A stretch of 50,767 nt of DNA from an uncultured Lachnospiraceae bacterium (GTDB lineage: Bacteria > Bacillota > Clostridia > Lachnospirales > Lachnospiraceae), in assembly GCA_946628415.1 (NCBI GenBank), contig CAMOWK010000015.1, forward strand, positions 1-50,767. The letters run 5' to 3'. The translations under genes were made by a program, and so were the position numbers. Below are positions 24,153 to 32,751 of this stretch, one piece after another (position 1 is the first letter of the stretch; each line of letters opens with the position of its first letter). Under the pieces are notes generated by a model. That model searched no databases and was not told the origin of the DNA. It saw only the letters and a program-made list of their open reading frames with translations.

Positions 24153-25529
24153 ATGAGTTGGATACTTAAAATGTCCATTTCGAATATGAAGAAGAGGAGG
24201 GCGAGAACTCTTCTCACTATACTTGGTGTTATCATCGGAACTGTATCCATAGTTTCCATGGTTTCTGTAGGCATGGGTTACTCGAGGTCTGTGATATCGG
24301 AGATAGAGAAGCAGGGTAATCCGACAGAGATAATGGTGTATGATAATGTTAGAAGCGACAGGGTTGGAAGAAAGGACAGGAAGATTACAGATAAAACCAT
24401 AGCTAAGATTAAGGAACTTGATGGGGTGACCGAGGTATATCCTGTTGTTTCGCTTGAAGGAGAAATCAAGTTCGGTAAATACGAAACCTATACAGGTATA
24501 ATGGGGGTTCCGGAGGAGTACCTTATAAGAAAAAGTCTTAAAGATGGCGAATATAGTGAAAGCGGGAAGAGTAAACCTGAGCTTATAGCAGGGCAGGGGC
24601 TTTCCTATTTACTTTATAACAGCATAAGCGGCGTAAGCTATCATGACAGCATGGCAGAGGATGATACATTTACGGGAGAGAAAATAAGCTTTACATTTTA
24701 TAATGAACCTGATTCTGAGACATTAGCTGAAAATGAAGAGGAAAACACTGCCGGAAATGATGCAGATAAAGCTGAAATGCAGTCAGAAACGGATGAAACA
24801 TCATATTCAGACTATCTTAAAACTGTAAAGCTTGAAATAGTCGGTACCACAGACAATGAATATGATTATAACGTATATACCGAAATAGAAAGTCTTAAGA
24901 AATATGCAAGAAGGAATAAAGCAGGAAAGAAAGTTCCGGGGCAGCCGCTTGATAATGATGGAAGAGCTGTAAATGAATGGATATACAGCAACCTGATAGT
25001 TGAAACAAGGAGCACTGATGATGTTGACCGGATTTCGGAGGCTATATCTAATCTTGGATTCAGGGCAGAGAATAATAAAGAGGCAATTAAGAGTGCCCAA
25101 AGGACAACTGCATCCATAAAGACGCTTCTGGGAATCGTCGGAATGATCGCACTTATAGTTGCTGTTATAGGGATAGTGAATACCATGTCTACTGCGGTTT
25201 ATGACAGAATGCAGGAGATAGGAACCCTTAAACTTATAGGCTGCGACAGTGATGATATTCTCTTTATGTTCCTTTTTGAATCGGGACTTCTGGGTGCGGT
25301 AGGAGGAGCCGTTGGAGTGGGAATCTCCTCCCTTGTGAATCATTTCATAATAGATAAAAAGATTCCTGAGATGCTGGAGCTTCAGAGGAATCTGTCGGTT
25401 ACTTATATGCCATGGTGGCTTGTAGTAGGCTCGATAGCTTTTGCAATCGTTATATCCATCTTAGCGGGGATAATTCCTGCAAGGTATGCAGCTAAGCTAA
25501 AACCGCTTGAGGCTGCAACGACTGTGTAA
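24153..25529 (+). CDS. MacB-like ABC transporter permease
   Basis: The 458-residue protein has the MacB layout. One N-terminal membrane helix (RARTLLTILGVIIGTVSIVS) is followed by a large extracellular domain (about 45-325) and three C-terminal helices of an FtsX domain (DRMQEIGTLKLIGCDSDDIL). The extracellular domain contains an acidic low-complexity stretch near 190-215. It follows the CARDB-like protein by 69 nt and probably shares the ATPase encoded at 22424. It is the last gene of the exporter cluster and faces a convergent gene. Confidence 0.9.
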   Translation: MSWILKMSISNMKKRRARTLLTILGVIIGTVSIVSMVSVGMGYSRSVISEIEKQGNPTEIMVYDNVRSDRVGRKDRKITDKTIAKIKELDGVTEVYPVVSLEGEIKFGKYETYTGIMGVPEEYLIRKSLKDGEYSESGKSKPELIAGQGLSYLLYNSISGVSYHDSMAEDDTFTGEKISFTFYNEPDSETLAENEEENTAGNDADKAEMQSETDETSYSDYLKTVKLEIVGTTDNEYDYNVYTEIESLKKYARRNKAGKKVPGQPLDNDGRAVNEWIYSNLIVETRSTDDVDRISEAISNLGFRAENNKEAIKSAQRTTASIKTLLGIVGMIALIVAVIGIVNTMSTAVYDRMQEIGTLKLIGCDSDDILFMFLFESGLLGAVGGAVGVGISSLVNHFIIDKKIPEMLELQRNLSVTYMPWWLVVGSIAFAIVISILAGIIPARYAAKLKPLEAATTV

Positions 25530-25554
25530 AGCTTCGAAGGAGCTAGGCCTGTAT

Positions 25555-25585
25555 GGTATCCGAACACCTGATGTGTTCGAATACC
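25555..25585. terminator. Hairpin between convergent genes, possible bidirectional terminator
   Basis: GGTATCCGAACAC / GTGTTCGAATACC (25555-25567 / 25573-25585) pair over 13 positions with one mismatch around CTGAT. The right arm ends at the aminotransferase stop codon. No clear T-tract exists on either strand, so termination strength is uncertain. Confidence 0.5.
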
Positions 25586-26637
25586 TATACTATCTCGAGT
25601 ATAGTATTGACCATAAGGTCATTCTGTTTTGGTTTCATAAATGAAAATCTTATATAATCACTTCCAAGCCCGCGGATATCACTGCAGTCCCTTATGATGA
25701 TGCCGCGGGTTCTGCAATGATCGGCAACTGTTTTTGCGTTTATATTATCTTTAAGAAGCTTTGCAAGCATGAAATTAGCTTCAGGCTTATAAAGCTTTAT
25801 AGTCTTACATGTGGACATGGCAAGATAAACAAGGCTTCTTTCTGTGTGAATCATTGACTTTGATTCTTCGATAAATATGCGGTCGCTCAGCATGACTGTT
25901 CCGGCAACTGCAGAAAGAGAAGCAAGGTTATTCTTGGTACTTGTGATGTTTATGATCTCGATATTATCCGGATTGCTGTGTACGGCATATGCAAGTCTTA
26001 TGCCCGGTACGGCAAAGAACTTGGATACACTTCTCATTACAGCTATATTCTGATAGCTTCCTGTAAGCGGAATGGATGAAAGAGATGCTTCGTTGTCGGT
26101 AAACTCGATATACATTTCATCGATAAGAAGGAAAATGCCCAGCTCCTTGCAGGTCTTGGCAAGGATATCCATAGCTTCCCTGTCTATAGACTTGGATGTA
26201 GGATTGTTAGGATTGCTTATTATGATCATGTCATACGAGGAATCGATGGTCTGGCAAAGCTTTGCCACATCAATCTCAAAGTCCTCACTCTCGTCCAGAT
26301 CGAAAAAATCCGTTTCGCATCCGTAAGCCCGAAGTACATTTTCATATTCAATAGGCCCCGGCGAAAGCAGCATTGCCTTTTTAGGCATCACAAGTGCTGT
26401 AAAGAGCCGGAGTATATCGGAAGAACCGTTTCCGAGCACGATACTTTCTTCGGGAGCATCGGTATAGACCGATATTGCCTTCTTCAGACTGTCATAATAA
26501 ACATCAGGATAAGTAACGACAGCGTCGATGTTTTCCTGAATCGCTCTCTTGACGGAATCAGGCGTTCCGAGAGGGTTGACATTGGTATCATAATGGACTG
26601 TTTCGTATTGTTCAATTCTAAGTGTTGCTTTACTCAT
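25585..26637 (-). CDS. PLP-dependent aminotransferase, HisC/CobD-like (fold type I)
   Basis: The 350-residue enzyme is an aminotransferase of the histidinol-phosphate type. The PLP features are visible: SNPNNPT (substrate/PLP loop), Asp173 in LIDEMY, and the Schiff-base Lys206 in SVSKFFAVPGIRLAY. A C-terminal YIRFSF supplies the carboxylate-binding Arg. The N-terminus with HYDTNVNPLG resembles HisC and cobalamin CobD/CobC. No his or cob genes lie nearby, so the substrate is undecided. It is transcribed alone, divergently from the 1,278-residue gene. Confidence 0.85.
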   Translation of the reverse strand: MSKATLRIEQYETVHYDTNVNPLGTPDSVKRAIQENIDAVVTYPDVYYDSLKKAISVYTDAPEESIVLGNGSSDILRLFTALVMPKKAMLLSPGPIEYENVLRAYGCETDFFDLDESEDFEIDVAKLCQTIDSSYDMIIISNPNNPTSKSIDREAMDILAKTCKELGIFLLIDEMYIEFTDNEASLSSIPLTGSYQNIAVMRSVSKFFAVPGIRLAYAVHSNPDNIEIINITSTKNNLASLSAVAGTVMLSDRIFIEESKSMIHTERSLVYLAMSTCKTIKLYKPEANFMLAKLLKDNINAKTVADHCRTRGIIIRDCSDIRGLGSDYIRFSFMKPKQNDLMVNTILEIV

Positions 26638-26673
26638 AAACCTCGATTTATCCTTTTAAAACTATCATGTTTT

Positions 26674-26682
26674 TGTTATAAT
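26674..26682 (+). promoter_or_regulatory. Extended -10 promoter of the DUF5717/DUF5716 operon
   Basis: TGTTATAAT (26674-26682) is a perfect extended -10 box. A poor -35 (TTTTAA, 26654-26659) lies 17 nt upstream. The start codon is at 26743, leaving a leader of about 55 nt that ends with GGGGGA. This promoter would drive the trio and probably also valS. Confidence 0.65.
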
Positions 26683-26742
26683 ACACAGTGTATGTCCGGA
26701 TGGGACATATCTAGTGGCTATTTTACAACAAATGGGGGAAAA

Positions 26743-29700
26743 ATGAAAGCAATTGTTGAACAATATGCAAAGGGGCTGTTTTCAATAGACCGGCCTCTGG
26801 TCAGAATATCTGAAGATCATATCAAACGTAGTATAGAAGCTGGAACATTTTATTCCGGTTCTTTTGTCGTTGAGAGCGAGAATAACTTCCCTATAAAGGG
26901 TATGGTTTATGACAGCAGATACATTCTTAGATTTGAGACTCACAGTTTCATAAGCAGACGGTTCGAGGTGAAGTACACTCTTGACGCCACTTGTTTTGAA
27001 GAGGGGCAAAACTTCTCGGGTCATATAAGTGTTATAACGGATGGCGGAGAGTTCAGCATTCCTTACGACATAGATATAGTTTCCCCATGTATCAGGTATA
27101 ACGGACAGAGAATAGATGACCTCTTCAAGTTTGCGACGCTGGCTGAGAAAAACTGGGGAGAGGCTGCAAAGCTTTTTACTGACGAAAGCTTCAGAAGGAC
27201 ATTTATAGACAGGGAGCCTCTTACAAAACAGATATATACCAGCCTGCTTGAGAGCCGTTCCATCAATCAGTCGATGGAAGAGTTCCTGGTTATGGTTCAT
27301 AAGAAAAGAACTATCACTCTTTCGGTTGATAAGCCACGCTATGAACTGGAAATGCCTGCGGATACAGAGGCTATAACCGTAGAGATAAGCAAGAACACCT
27401 GGGGACATACTTTTTCAGAGATAAAGAGTGACTGTGAATTTATCATAGCTTCCAAGAAGACGATAACAGAACAGGACTTTAACGGAAATATCTGTGATCT
27501 TAAGGTTTATATATCTCCGGAACATGTGCCGGATGGTGAAAACAGCGGAAAGCTTACCATTACGAATATCTATCAGACGATAACTGTGGAGTTTCATCTT
27601 CTTAGACCTAAGGCGGTAAGACCGAATACAGAACAAAGAGCAAAGAAACAGGAATATAAGAGAAACCGTGTAAATATACTTCAGGCATATCTTGATTTCA
27701 GAATGGACAGGATAGGTCTTGATGAATATATCGGCAATACTATAGATGCACTCAGGAATCTGAACGAACTGGATCCTGAAGAGGATCTTTACAGACTCGG
27801 AATAATGCATATGAATATCCTTGCGGGAGACCTTGCAAAGGTTGAGCAGGAATTCCTTAGAATTGAAGCTGATATTGACAAGAACTTAATGAGTAATCAG
27901 CAGAAATGCTACTACAGCTACTTAAAGGCTCTCATGCTTAAGGATGAGGAAACCATAGATAAGTCATGCACGCTTCTTCGACGTACTTTCCGTACCGAGG
28001 AGCCGAAGATTTTCTATTTCTGGCTGCTCCTTTTTGTGGATCCGGTATATAACGACGATAAAAATGCATTGTATATAGAGCTTGAGAAGATGTTCTATGA
28101 GGGCGAAAACAGCCCTATCATCTATTTCGAGCTTTGCGACATCTTAAATGCCAACCCTATGATGCTTAAGAAGCTTGGCACATTTGAGATTACGACCATT
28201 AAGTGGGGTATAAGGCATAAGTACCTTTCGGACGATGTGCTTAATGAGTTTGTCAAGATTGCCGGAAAGAACCGTGATTTCAATAAACAGATATTCGATA
28301 TCTTAAGACAGATTTACGATAAGAACATTGCGGATTTAAGACTCTACGATAATGACGATAAGTTTGAAGACAGGGAAGAAAAGAACGTATTCTTTGGAAA
28401 TATAAGCGACAGATTTAATGACTATATCGGAAGCGAGTACGATTTAGATGATGAGATGTACAGTGAGGATGAAGATGATATAGATCTTCTTCTCGACGAA
28501 GACGATTTAGCAGCTGAAGACTCGCTTATGGAAGAAAGCGAAGCGGCGGTTTCCTACCAGAAGAGAGAAAGAACAGAGAAGATAGTTAAGAAGGAAAATG
28601 AAAATGACGAGGTTCTTAAGAGTATCTGTTCAATGCTTATTTCCGCCAACATGCTCGATCAGAGATATCATCGTTTTTATAAGGCTGCAGTACTTAAGAG
28701 CTTTAAATTCATTGGACTTAATGAATGTTACATAAGGAGTATGAACCACTCGTCTTACGAGATAATACCGCCTTCGGTGCTCATGTACCTTAATTACAAG
28801 AATACTCTTAATGATGAGGAACTCGCATATCTTTATGCCAATGTTATCTACAATAAAGCAGACAACATGAAGATATATCACGAATATGCTCCATCCATGG
28901 AAGATTTCATGGAGAACATGATCATTAAAGGCGAAGTAAACGATGACCTTACAGTCATTTATGATGAATTCCTTGAGCCTGAATCCGTAAGCTCCATGTT
29001 TGCCGGAAAGCTCATCAATATCATCTTTAAGAGAAAACTGGTCTGCTTCAACAAGAACGTCAGAGCCGTTATCATAAATCATGAAGAGCTTTCAAATGAA
29101 CAGAGAGTTCCGCTTGTAAACGGCGAGGCTTATGTTGAGATCATTTCAGATAATGCATCTGTAATATTCGAAGATAATATGGGCAACAGATATGCAGGCT
29201 CCATCCCGTACAGATTCGAGAGGATAGTTGATGAAAAGGCATATATGCATATATGCAGGGAGTACAGCCCTAAGGATTACAGGGTCATCCTTTTCGACTA
29301 CCAGAGCATTAAAGAATTTACTTACAAGAATGCAAAAGAAGTAAACGCAGCAAGAGAGGTTATCAACTGCGAGAATATTTCTTACGACTATAAGCAGAAA
29401 GCATGTCTCAATATAATAGAGTACTATCATGAAAACCTTGACAGGGATGTACTTATAAGATATCTTGACCGTCTTGATATTGAGTACATGACACATGCCA
29501 ACACAAGAACCATAATCTCATATCTCATCGATATGAATATGTTCGATAAGGCATTTCAGGCTGTTAAGCTTTACGGCTTCAATGAGCTTGATGTGGATGA
29601 ACTGTACCGCCTTGCTGACTATGGCGTTAAGGACTCGGAAGGCTTCCTTAATGAAGACCTTATGTCCATATGCCTCAATATCTACAAGACAGGAACGGTT

Positions 29701-30579
29701 AATTCCAACATACTTACATACATCATAATGAATTTCCATGGCGGACTTACTGAGCTTGCCGAACTCTTTAAGCTGGCAAAGGACAGGGTGAGCGATGTGT
29801 CGCTCCTTGCCGAAAATACGCTTGCTCAGATGATGTTTACAAAGGGATTCATTGAGTACATCTATGACATTTTTGCAACTTATTACAGTGGAAGAAGCAG
29901 GGGACTTGTTGTTAAAGCATTCCTCAGATTCTGTGCATATAATTACCTCATAAAGGATGTTCAGGTGCCGAGCAATATTCTCGACTCACTCTACCTCGAG
30001 GTTGAAAAAGGCAATATAGACGATGAAATCTCGAAGATGGCTCTTGTACTTTACTTCAGCCATCTTGACAGATACAGTAATCAGCAGAAGGCATGGATAG
30101 CCGAAACGGTAAGCAGATTTATAGATGCGGGCAAGATACTTCCTTTCTACAAGAGCTTTTCATCATTCATAAGGCTTCCGCAGGATGTATTCCTTAAGAC
30201 CTATCTCATCTATAAGACTGAGGACAGGCGTCAGGTCTTCGTTGACTATTCATTTGACGCGGGAACAAGGGCTAAAGCGACTGTTAAGAGGAAGAGACTT
30301 GAAGAGGTCGTAACCGGACTTTATGTGCTGGAGTTTGTTGTATTCCATGGTGAGAGGCTTGTATATAACATAGTCGATGATGAACATGGAAATGTAAAGA
30401 TTATCGAAAGTGACGTGCTTAAGACCAAGTCCTGGAATAAGAAGGAAAGAAATCGTTTCGAGATGATCAACAGTATGCTTGTTGATCAGGAGATGAGAAA
30501 AGATAACAAGCTTCTTCAGGATCTTGATAAATACATTAACACCGTACACCTTTTTGAAGAGAATCTGGATATACTGTAA
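26743..30579 (+). CDS. DUF5717-like giant beta-sandwich / alpha-solenoid protein
   Basis: I recognise this as a DUF5717-type protein of Lachnospiraceae; its function is unknown. ATG 26743 behind GGGGGA gives 1,278 residues; the frame is open further upstream but overlaps the divergent gene. No signal peptide or membrane helix is visible. Residues 1-290 look like two or more Ig/ASH-like beta sandwiches (FSGHISVITDGGEFSIPYDI, then SGKLTITNIYQTITVEFHL). Residues 300-540 are helical, TPR-like. A strongly acidic stretch (566-602) separates a second helical region of about 600 residues. A final beta-rich region (about 1,160-1,250) precedes a helical tail. The next gene starts 24 nt later and encodes an Hsp70-fold protein, so a scaffold or co-chaperone role is possible. 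Confidence 0.8.
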   Translation: MKAIVEQYAKGLFSIDRPLVRISEDHIKRSIEAGTFYSGSFVVESENNFPIKGMVYDSRYILRFETHSFISRRFEVKYTLDATCFEEGQNFSGHISVITDGGEFSIPYDIDIVSPCIRYNGQRIDDLFKFATLAEKNWGEAAKLFTDESFRRTFIDREPLTKQIYTSLLESRSINQSMEEFLVMVHKKRTITLSVDKPRYELEMPADTEAITVEISKNTWGHTFSEIKSDCEFIIASKKTITEQDFNGNICDLKVYISPEHVPDGENSGKLTITNIYQTITVEFHLLRPKAVRPNTEQRAKKQEYKRNRVNILQAYLDFRMDRIGLDEYIGNTIDALRNLNELDPEEDLYRLGIMHMNILAGDLAKVEQEFLRIEADIDKNLMSNQQKCYYSYLKALMLKDEETIDKSCTLLRRTFRTEEPKIFYFWLLLFVDPVYNDDKNALYIELEKMFYEGENSPIIYFELCDILNANPMMLKKLGTFEITTIKWGIRHKYLSDDVLNEFVKIAGKNRDFNKQIFDILRQIYDKNIADLRLYDNDDKFEDREEKNVFFGNISDRFNDYIGSEYDLDDEMYSEDEDDIDLLLDEDDLAAEDSLMEESEAAVSYQKRERTEKIVKKENENDEVLKSICSMLISANMLDQRYHRFYKAAVLKSFKFIGLNECYIRSMNHSSYEIIPPSVLMYLNYKNTLNDEELAYLYANVIYNKADNMKIYHEYAPSMEDFMENMIIKGEVNDDLTVIYDEFLEPESVSSMFAGKLINIIFKRKLVCFNKNVRAVIINHEELSNEQRVPLVNGEAYVEIISDNASVIFEDNMGNRYAGSIPYRFERIVDEKAYMHICREYSPKDYRVILFDYQSIKEFTYKNAKEVNAAREVINCENISYDYKQKACLNIIEYYHENLDRDVLIRYLDRLDIEYMTHANTRTIISYLIDMNMFDKAFQAVKLYGFNELDVDELYRLADYGVKDSEGFLNEDLMSICLNIYKTGTVNSNILTYIIMNFHGGLTELAELFKLAKDRVSDVSLLAENTLAQMMFTKGFIEYIYDIFATYYSGRSRGLVVKAFLRFCAYNYLIKDVQVPSNILDSLYLEVEKGNIDDEISKMALVLYFSHLDRYSNQQKAWIAETVSRFIDAGKILPFYKSFSSFIRLPQDVFLKTYLIYKTEDRRQVFVDYSFDAGTRAKATVKRKRLEEVVTGLYVLEFVVFHGERLVYNIVDDEHGNVKIIESDVLKTKSWNKKERNRFEMINSMLVDQEMRKDNKLLQDLDKYINTVHLFEENLDIL

Positions 30580-30603
30580 TAGATATTTCCGAAGGGAGGA
30601 AAC

Positions 30604-31896
30604 ATGGCTGACAGCTTTTATATAGGCATGGATCTGTGCTCAGATTTCACGCAGCTATCGTACTATAACGATATAACGAGAGAACCTGAGTCGGTAAGCC
30701 AGCTTAATAACAAAGAAACATACATGATGCCCAACATACTCTTCTACAGTATGGATTCCAAGAGATGGTATGTCGGAGGTGAGGCTTCTGAAGCAAGATT
30801 CACCGAGCAGGGGGTTGTGATCGATGGCATTTTCGAAAACCTCGAAACCGCAAGTACTGTAAAAGTCGGCAATGATGAATATGATTATGAGACACTGTTC
30901 CTCATGATGGTAAAGCTTCACATCGATTCATTTCTTTACAGATATGAAGACGCAGTGGTAAAGAAGCTTGTTATTTCAGTGCCCGAATATAACAGCAGGA
31001 TTTTTTCCATTTTGTCGAAGCTTTATGTAGAACTCGGAGTGCCGGAGGACTGTATAGAGATAACCAGTCATCTTGACAGCGGGCTTTACTATATATTCAA
31101 TCAGCAGCACGATCTGTGGATAAACAGCGTCGCGCTTTATGATTATAATTCAGACGGACTTAATTACTACAGGATTGATATTTCAAGGAATAAAAAGCCG
31201 GAGATAGTTTCCGTTACTCATGAGGATTATTCCGAGCAGATGAGTATGTCCATCTATGGAAATGACACGTATTCGATGGATACTGATTTTGCCAAGATTG
31301 CCGAGTACGAGAATAAAAAGGCTTACATTTCTTCTGTATTTCTTACGGGAATCGGCTTTTCAGACAAATGGATGAAAAAGTCTACAGCGGTTCTGTGTCA
31401 GGGACGAAGAGTGTTTGTAGGACAGAATATTTATACTAAGGGCGCCTGCTACAGAGCTGTGGGCGGTGAGTATAAGAAGTTCTACGAGAGATTCTATATA
31501 GAGACTAAGGAAAATGTTCTTTTCGATGTCGGAATTATAGCCGGCGATGAGGAAAAGGAAGAATTCGTTCCGATAACAACCGGAGGAAAGCAGTGGTATA
31601 ATACCAAAGGACGCATTGAAGTTATACTTGATAATACCGATAAGGTTAAGCTTTCCTATAGAAGCATCAGTGGTGAAACAGAGAAGCAGGAAGTGATAAG
31701 GATACACGGTATCCCTAAACGCCCGAATAAAACCACAAAGCTTTCCATTGAAGCTGAATTTGAGAATCCGCACTCGGGAGCGGTAATTGTAAGGGATCTT
31801 GGCTTTGGTAAGCTGTTCCCTACTACGAACAAGATATACCGTAAGGAATTCGAACTTCCGAAAATGGGTGAAGAGGAAAGCGAGGAGGAAAGCTGA
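30604..31896 (+). CDS. DUF5716-like protein with actin/Hsp70-type ATPase fold
   Basis: The 430-residue protein aligns by eye to the Hsp70 plan. Phosphate-1-like FYIGMDLCSDFTQLSYY (6-22) replaces the usual DLGT. RWYVGGEAS comes at 54-62 and connect-1-like KKLVISVPEYNSRIFSIL at 120-137. A phosphate-2-like VALYDYNSDGLNYYRID lies at 176-192, lacking the DGGG glycines. An adenosine-like VFLTGIGFSD at 245-254 is followed by a Y-KGACYRA helix that mimics the GAA-x-A end of Hsp70. Residues 300-415 look like a beta-sandwich substrate domain. The C-terminus is acidic. I recognise the family as DUF5716. ATPase activity is uncertain because the catalytic loops are altered. It follows GGGAGGAAAC. Confidence 0.8.
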   Translation: MADSFYIGMDLCSDFTQLSYYNDITREPESVSQLNNKETYMMPNILFYSMDSKRWYVGGEASEARFTEQGVVIDGIFENLETASTVKVGNDEYDYETLFLMMVKLHIDSFLYRYEDAVVKKLVISVPEYNSRIFSILSKLYVELGVPEDCIEITSHLDSGLYYIFNQQHDLWINSVALYDYNSDGLNYYRIDISRNKKPEIVSVTHEDYSEQMSMSIYGNDTYSMDTDFAKIAEYENKKAYISSVFLTGIGFSDKWMKKSTAVLCQGRRVFVGQNIYTKGACYRAVGGEYKKFYERFYIETKENVLFDVGIIAGDEEKEEFVPITTGGKQWYNTKGRIEVILDNTDKVKLSYRSISGETEKQEVIRIHGIPKRPNKTTKLSIEAEFENPHSGAVIVRDLGFGKLFPTTNKIYRKEFELPKMGEEESEEES

Positions 31897-31897
31897 T

Positions 31898-32731
31898 ATG
31901 TCGAAGATTATAGTATGTACGTCGAGAAAAGCTGAGAATCCTTTCACATTTCTCAATACAAAAGTTGAGATATATTCCTATGAGGAACTCTGCTTTTACA
32001 TTTACAATAATACCGTGCTTATAAGTAAGTCATCACTTTCGGAAAAGCTCTTTACATGGATAAGGGATGAGCTTGGGATGGCTGCGCTTTCCGATAAGCT
32101 TTTTGCCATAGCGAACAAAGCTTACCATGCGCAGGATCTTCTTATAGAAATCCTTTCGGCAGGTGATTACTACGATGCCGATGAGATAAAGGAGTACATG
32201 GAAGCATGGCAGAAGTATAAAAAGCTTTCAAAGTACCAGAAATTAAAACTTAAAGCGGATGGTTATCTCGGATACAGGAGATATATAAAGGCTGCAACTA
32301 TATATGACAGCATTCTTGACGAGGAGGAAGAGATTACCGATCTTGTTTTCCTTGGAAATGTATATCATAACAGGGGAGTTGCTGCTGCATCCAATTTTGA
32401 GCTTGAAGAAGCAAAGAAATACTTTAAGAGGGCGCATGAGCTTAACGATAACCTTATTTCGCTCAAGGGCTATTTCTACATAGTAGCAATTACGAGTGAT
32501 ACGGCTGAACTCCGGGAGGAGATAAGACGTATGGATCTTTCGGAAGAGTATTTTGAAGAGATCATGATGGATATCGGAGATGCAAAGGATGATGTATCTG
32601 AAATGACGATTTTTGCCATGCTGCAAAGAGCCGTCTACAATAAGCTTCATAAAGATATCAATGAATACGATAAGAGAATGGATATCATTCTCGCTGATCT
32701 GAAGGATGAATTCAGAGAACAGGCAATATAA
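31898..32731 (+). CDS. TPR-like helical protein of the DUF5716/5717 cluster
   Basis: I do not recognise a named family. ATG 31898 lies one nt after the upstream stop, with GAGGAGGAAAGC before it, giving 277 residues. The first 50 residues are beta/alpha (MSKIIVCTSRKAENPFTFLN). The rest is helical, with a TPR-like pair around 120-200 (YIKAATIYDSILDEEEE, then ELEEAKKYFKRAHELNDN). No signal or membrane segment is visible. Tight coupling to the Hsp70-like gene suggests a partner or adaptor of it. valS follows after 20 nt. Confidence 0.78.
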   Translation: MSKIIVCTSRKAENPFTFLNTKVEIYSYEELCFYIYNNTVLISKSSLSEKLFTWIRDELGMAALSDKLFAIANKAYHAQDLLIEILSAGDYYDADEIKEYMEAWQKYKKLSKYQKLKLKADGYLGYRRYIKAATIYDSILDEEEEITDLVFLGNVYHNRGVAAASNFELEEAKKYFKRAHELNDNLISLKGYFYIVAITSDTAELREEIRRMDLSEEYFEEIMMDIGDAKDDVSEMTIFAMLQRAVYNKLHKDINEYDKRMDIILADLKDEFREQAI

Positions 32732-32751
32732 AACTAAGGAGCATTTAAACA

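Noticed and set aside
32732..32751. T-box leader for valS
   Set aside because: Only 20 nt separate it from the upstream gene, and no T-box sequence is present.
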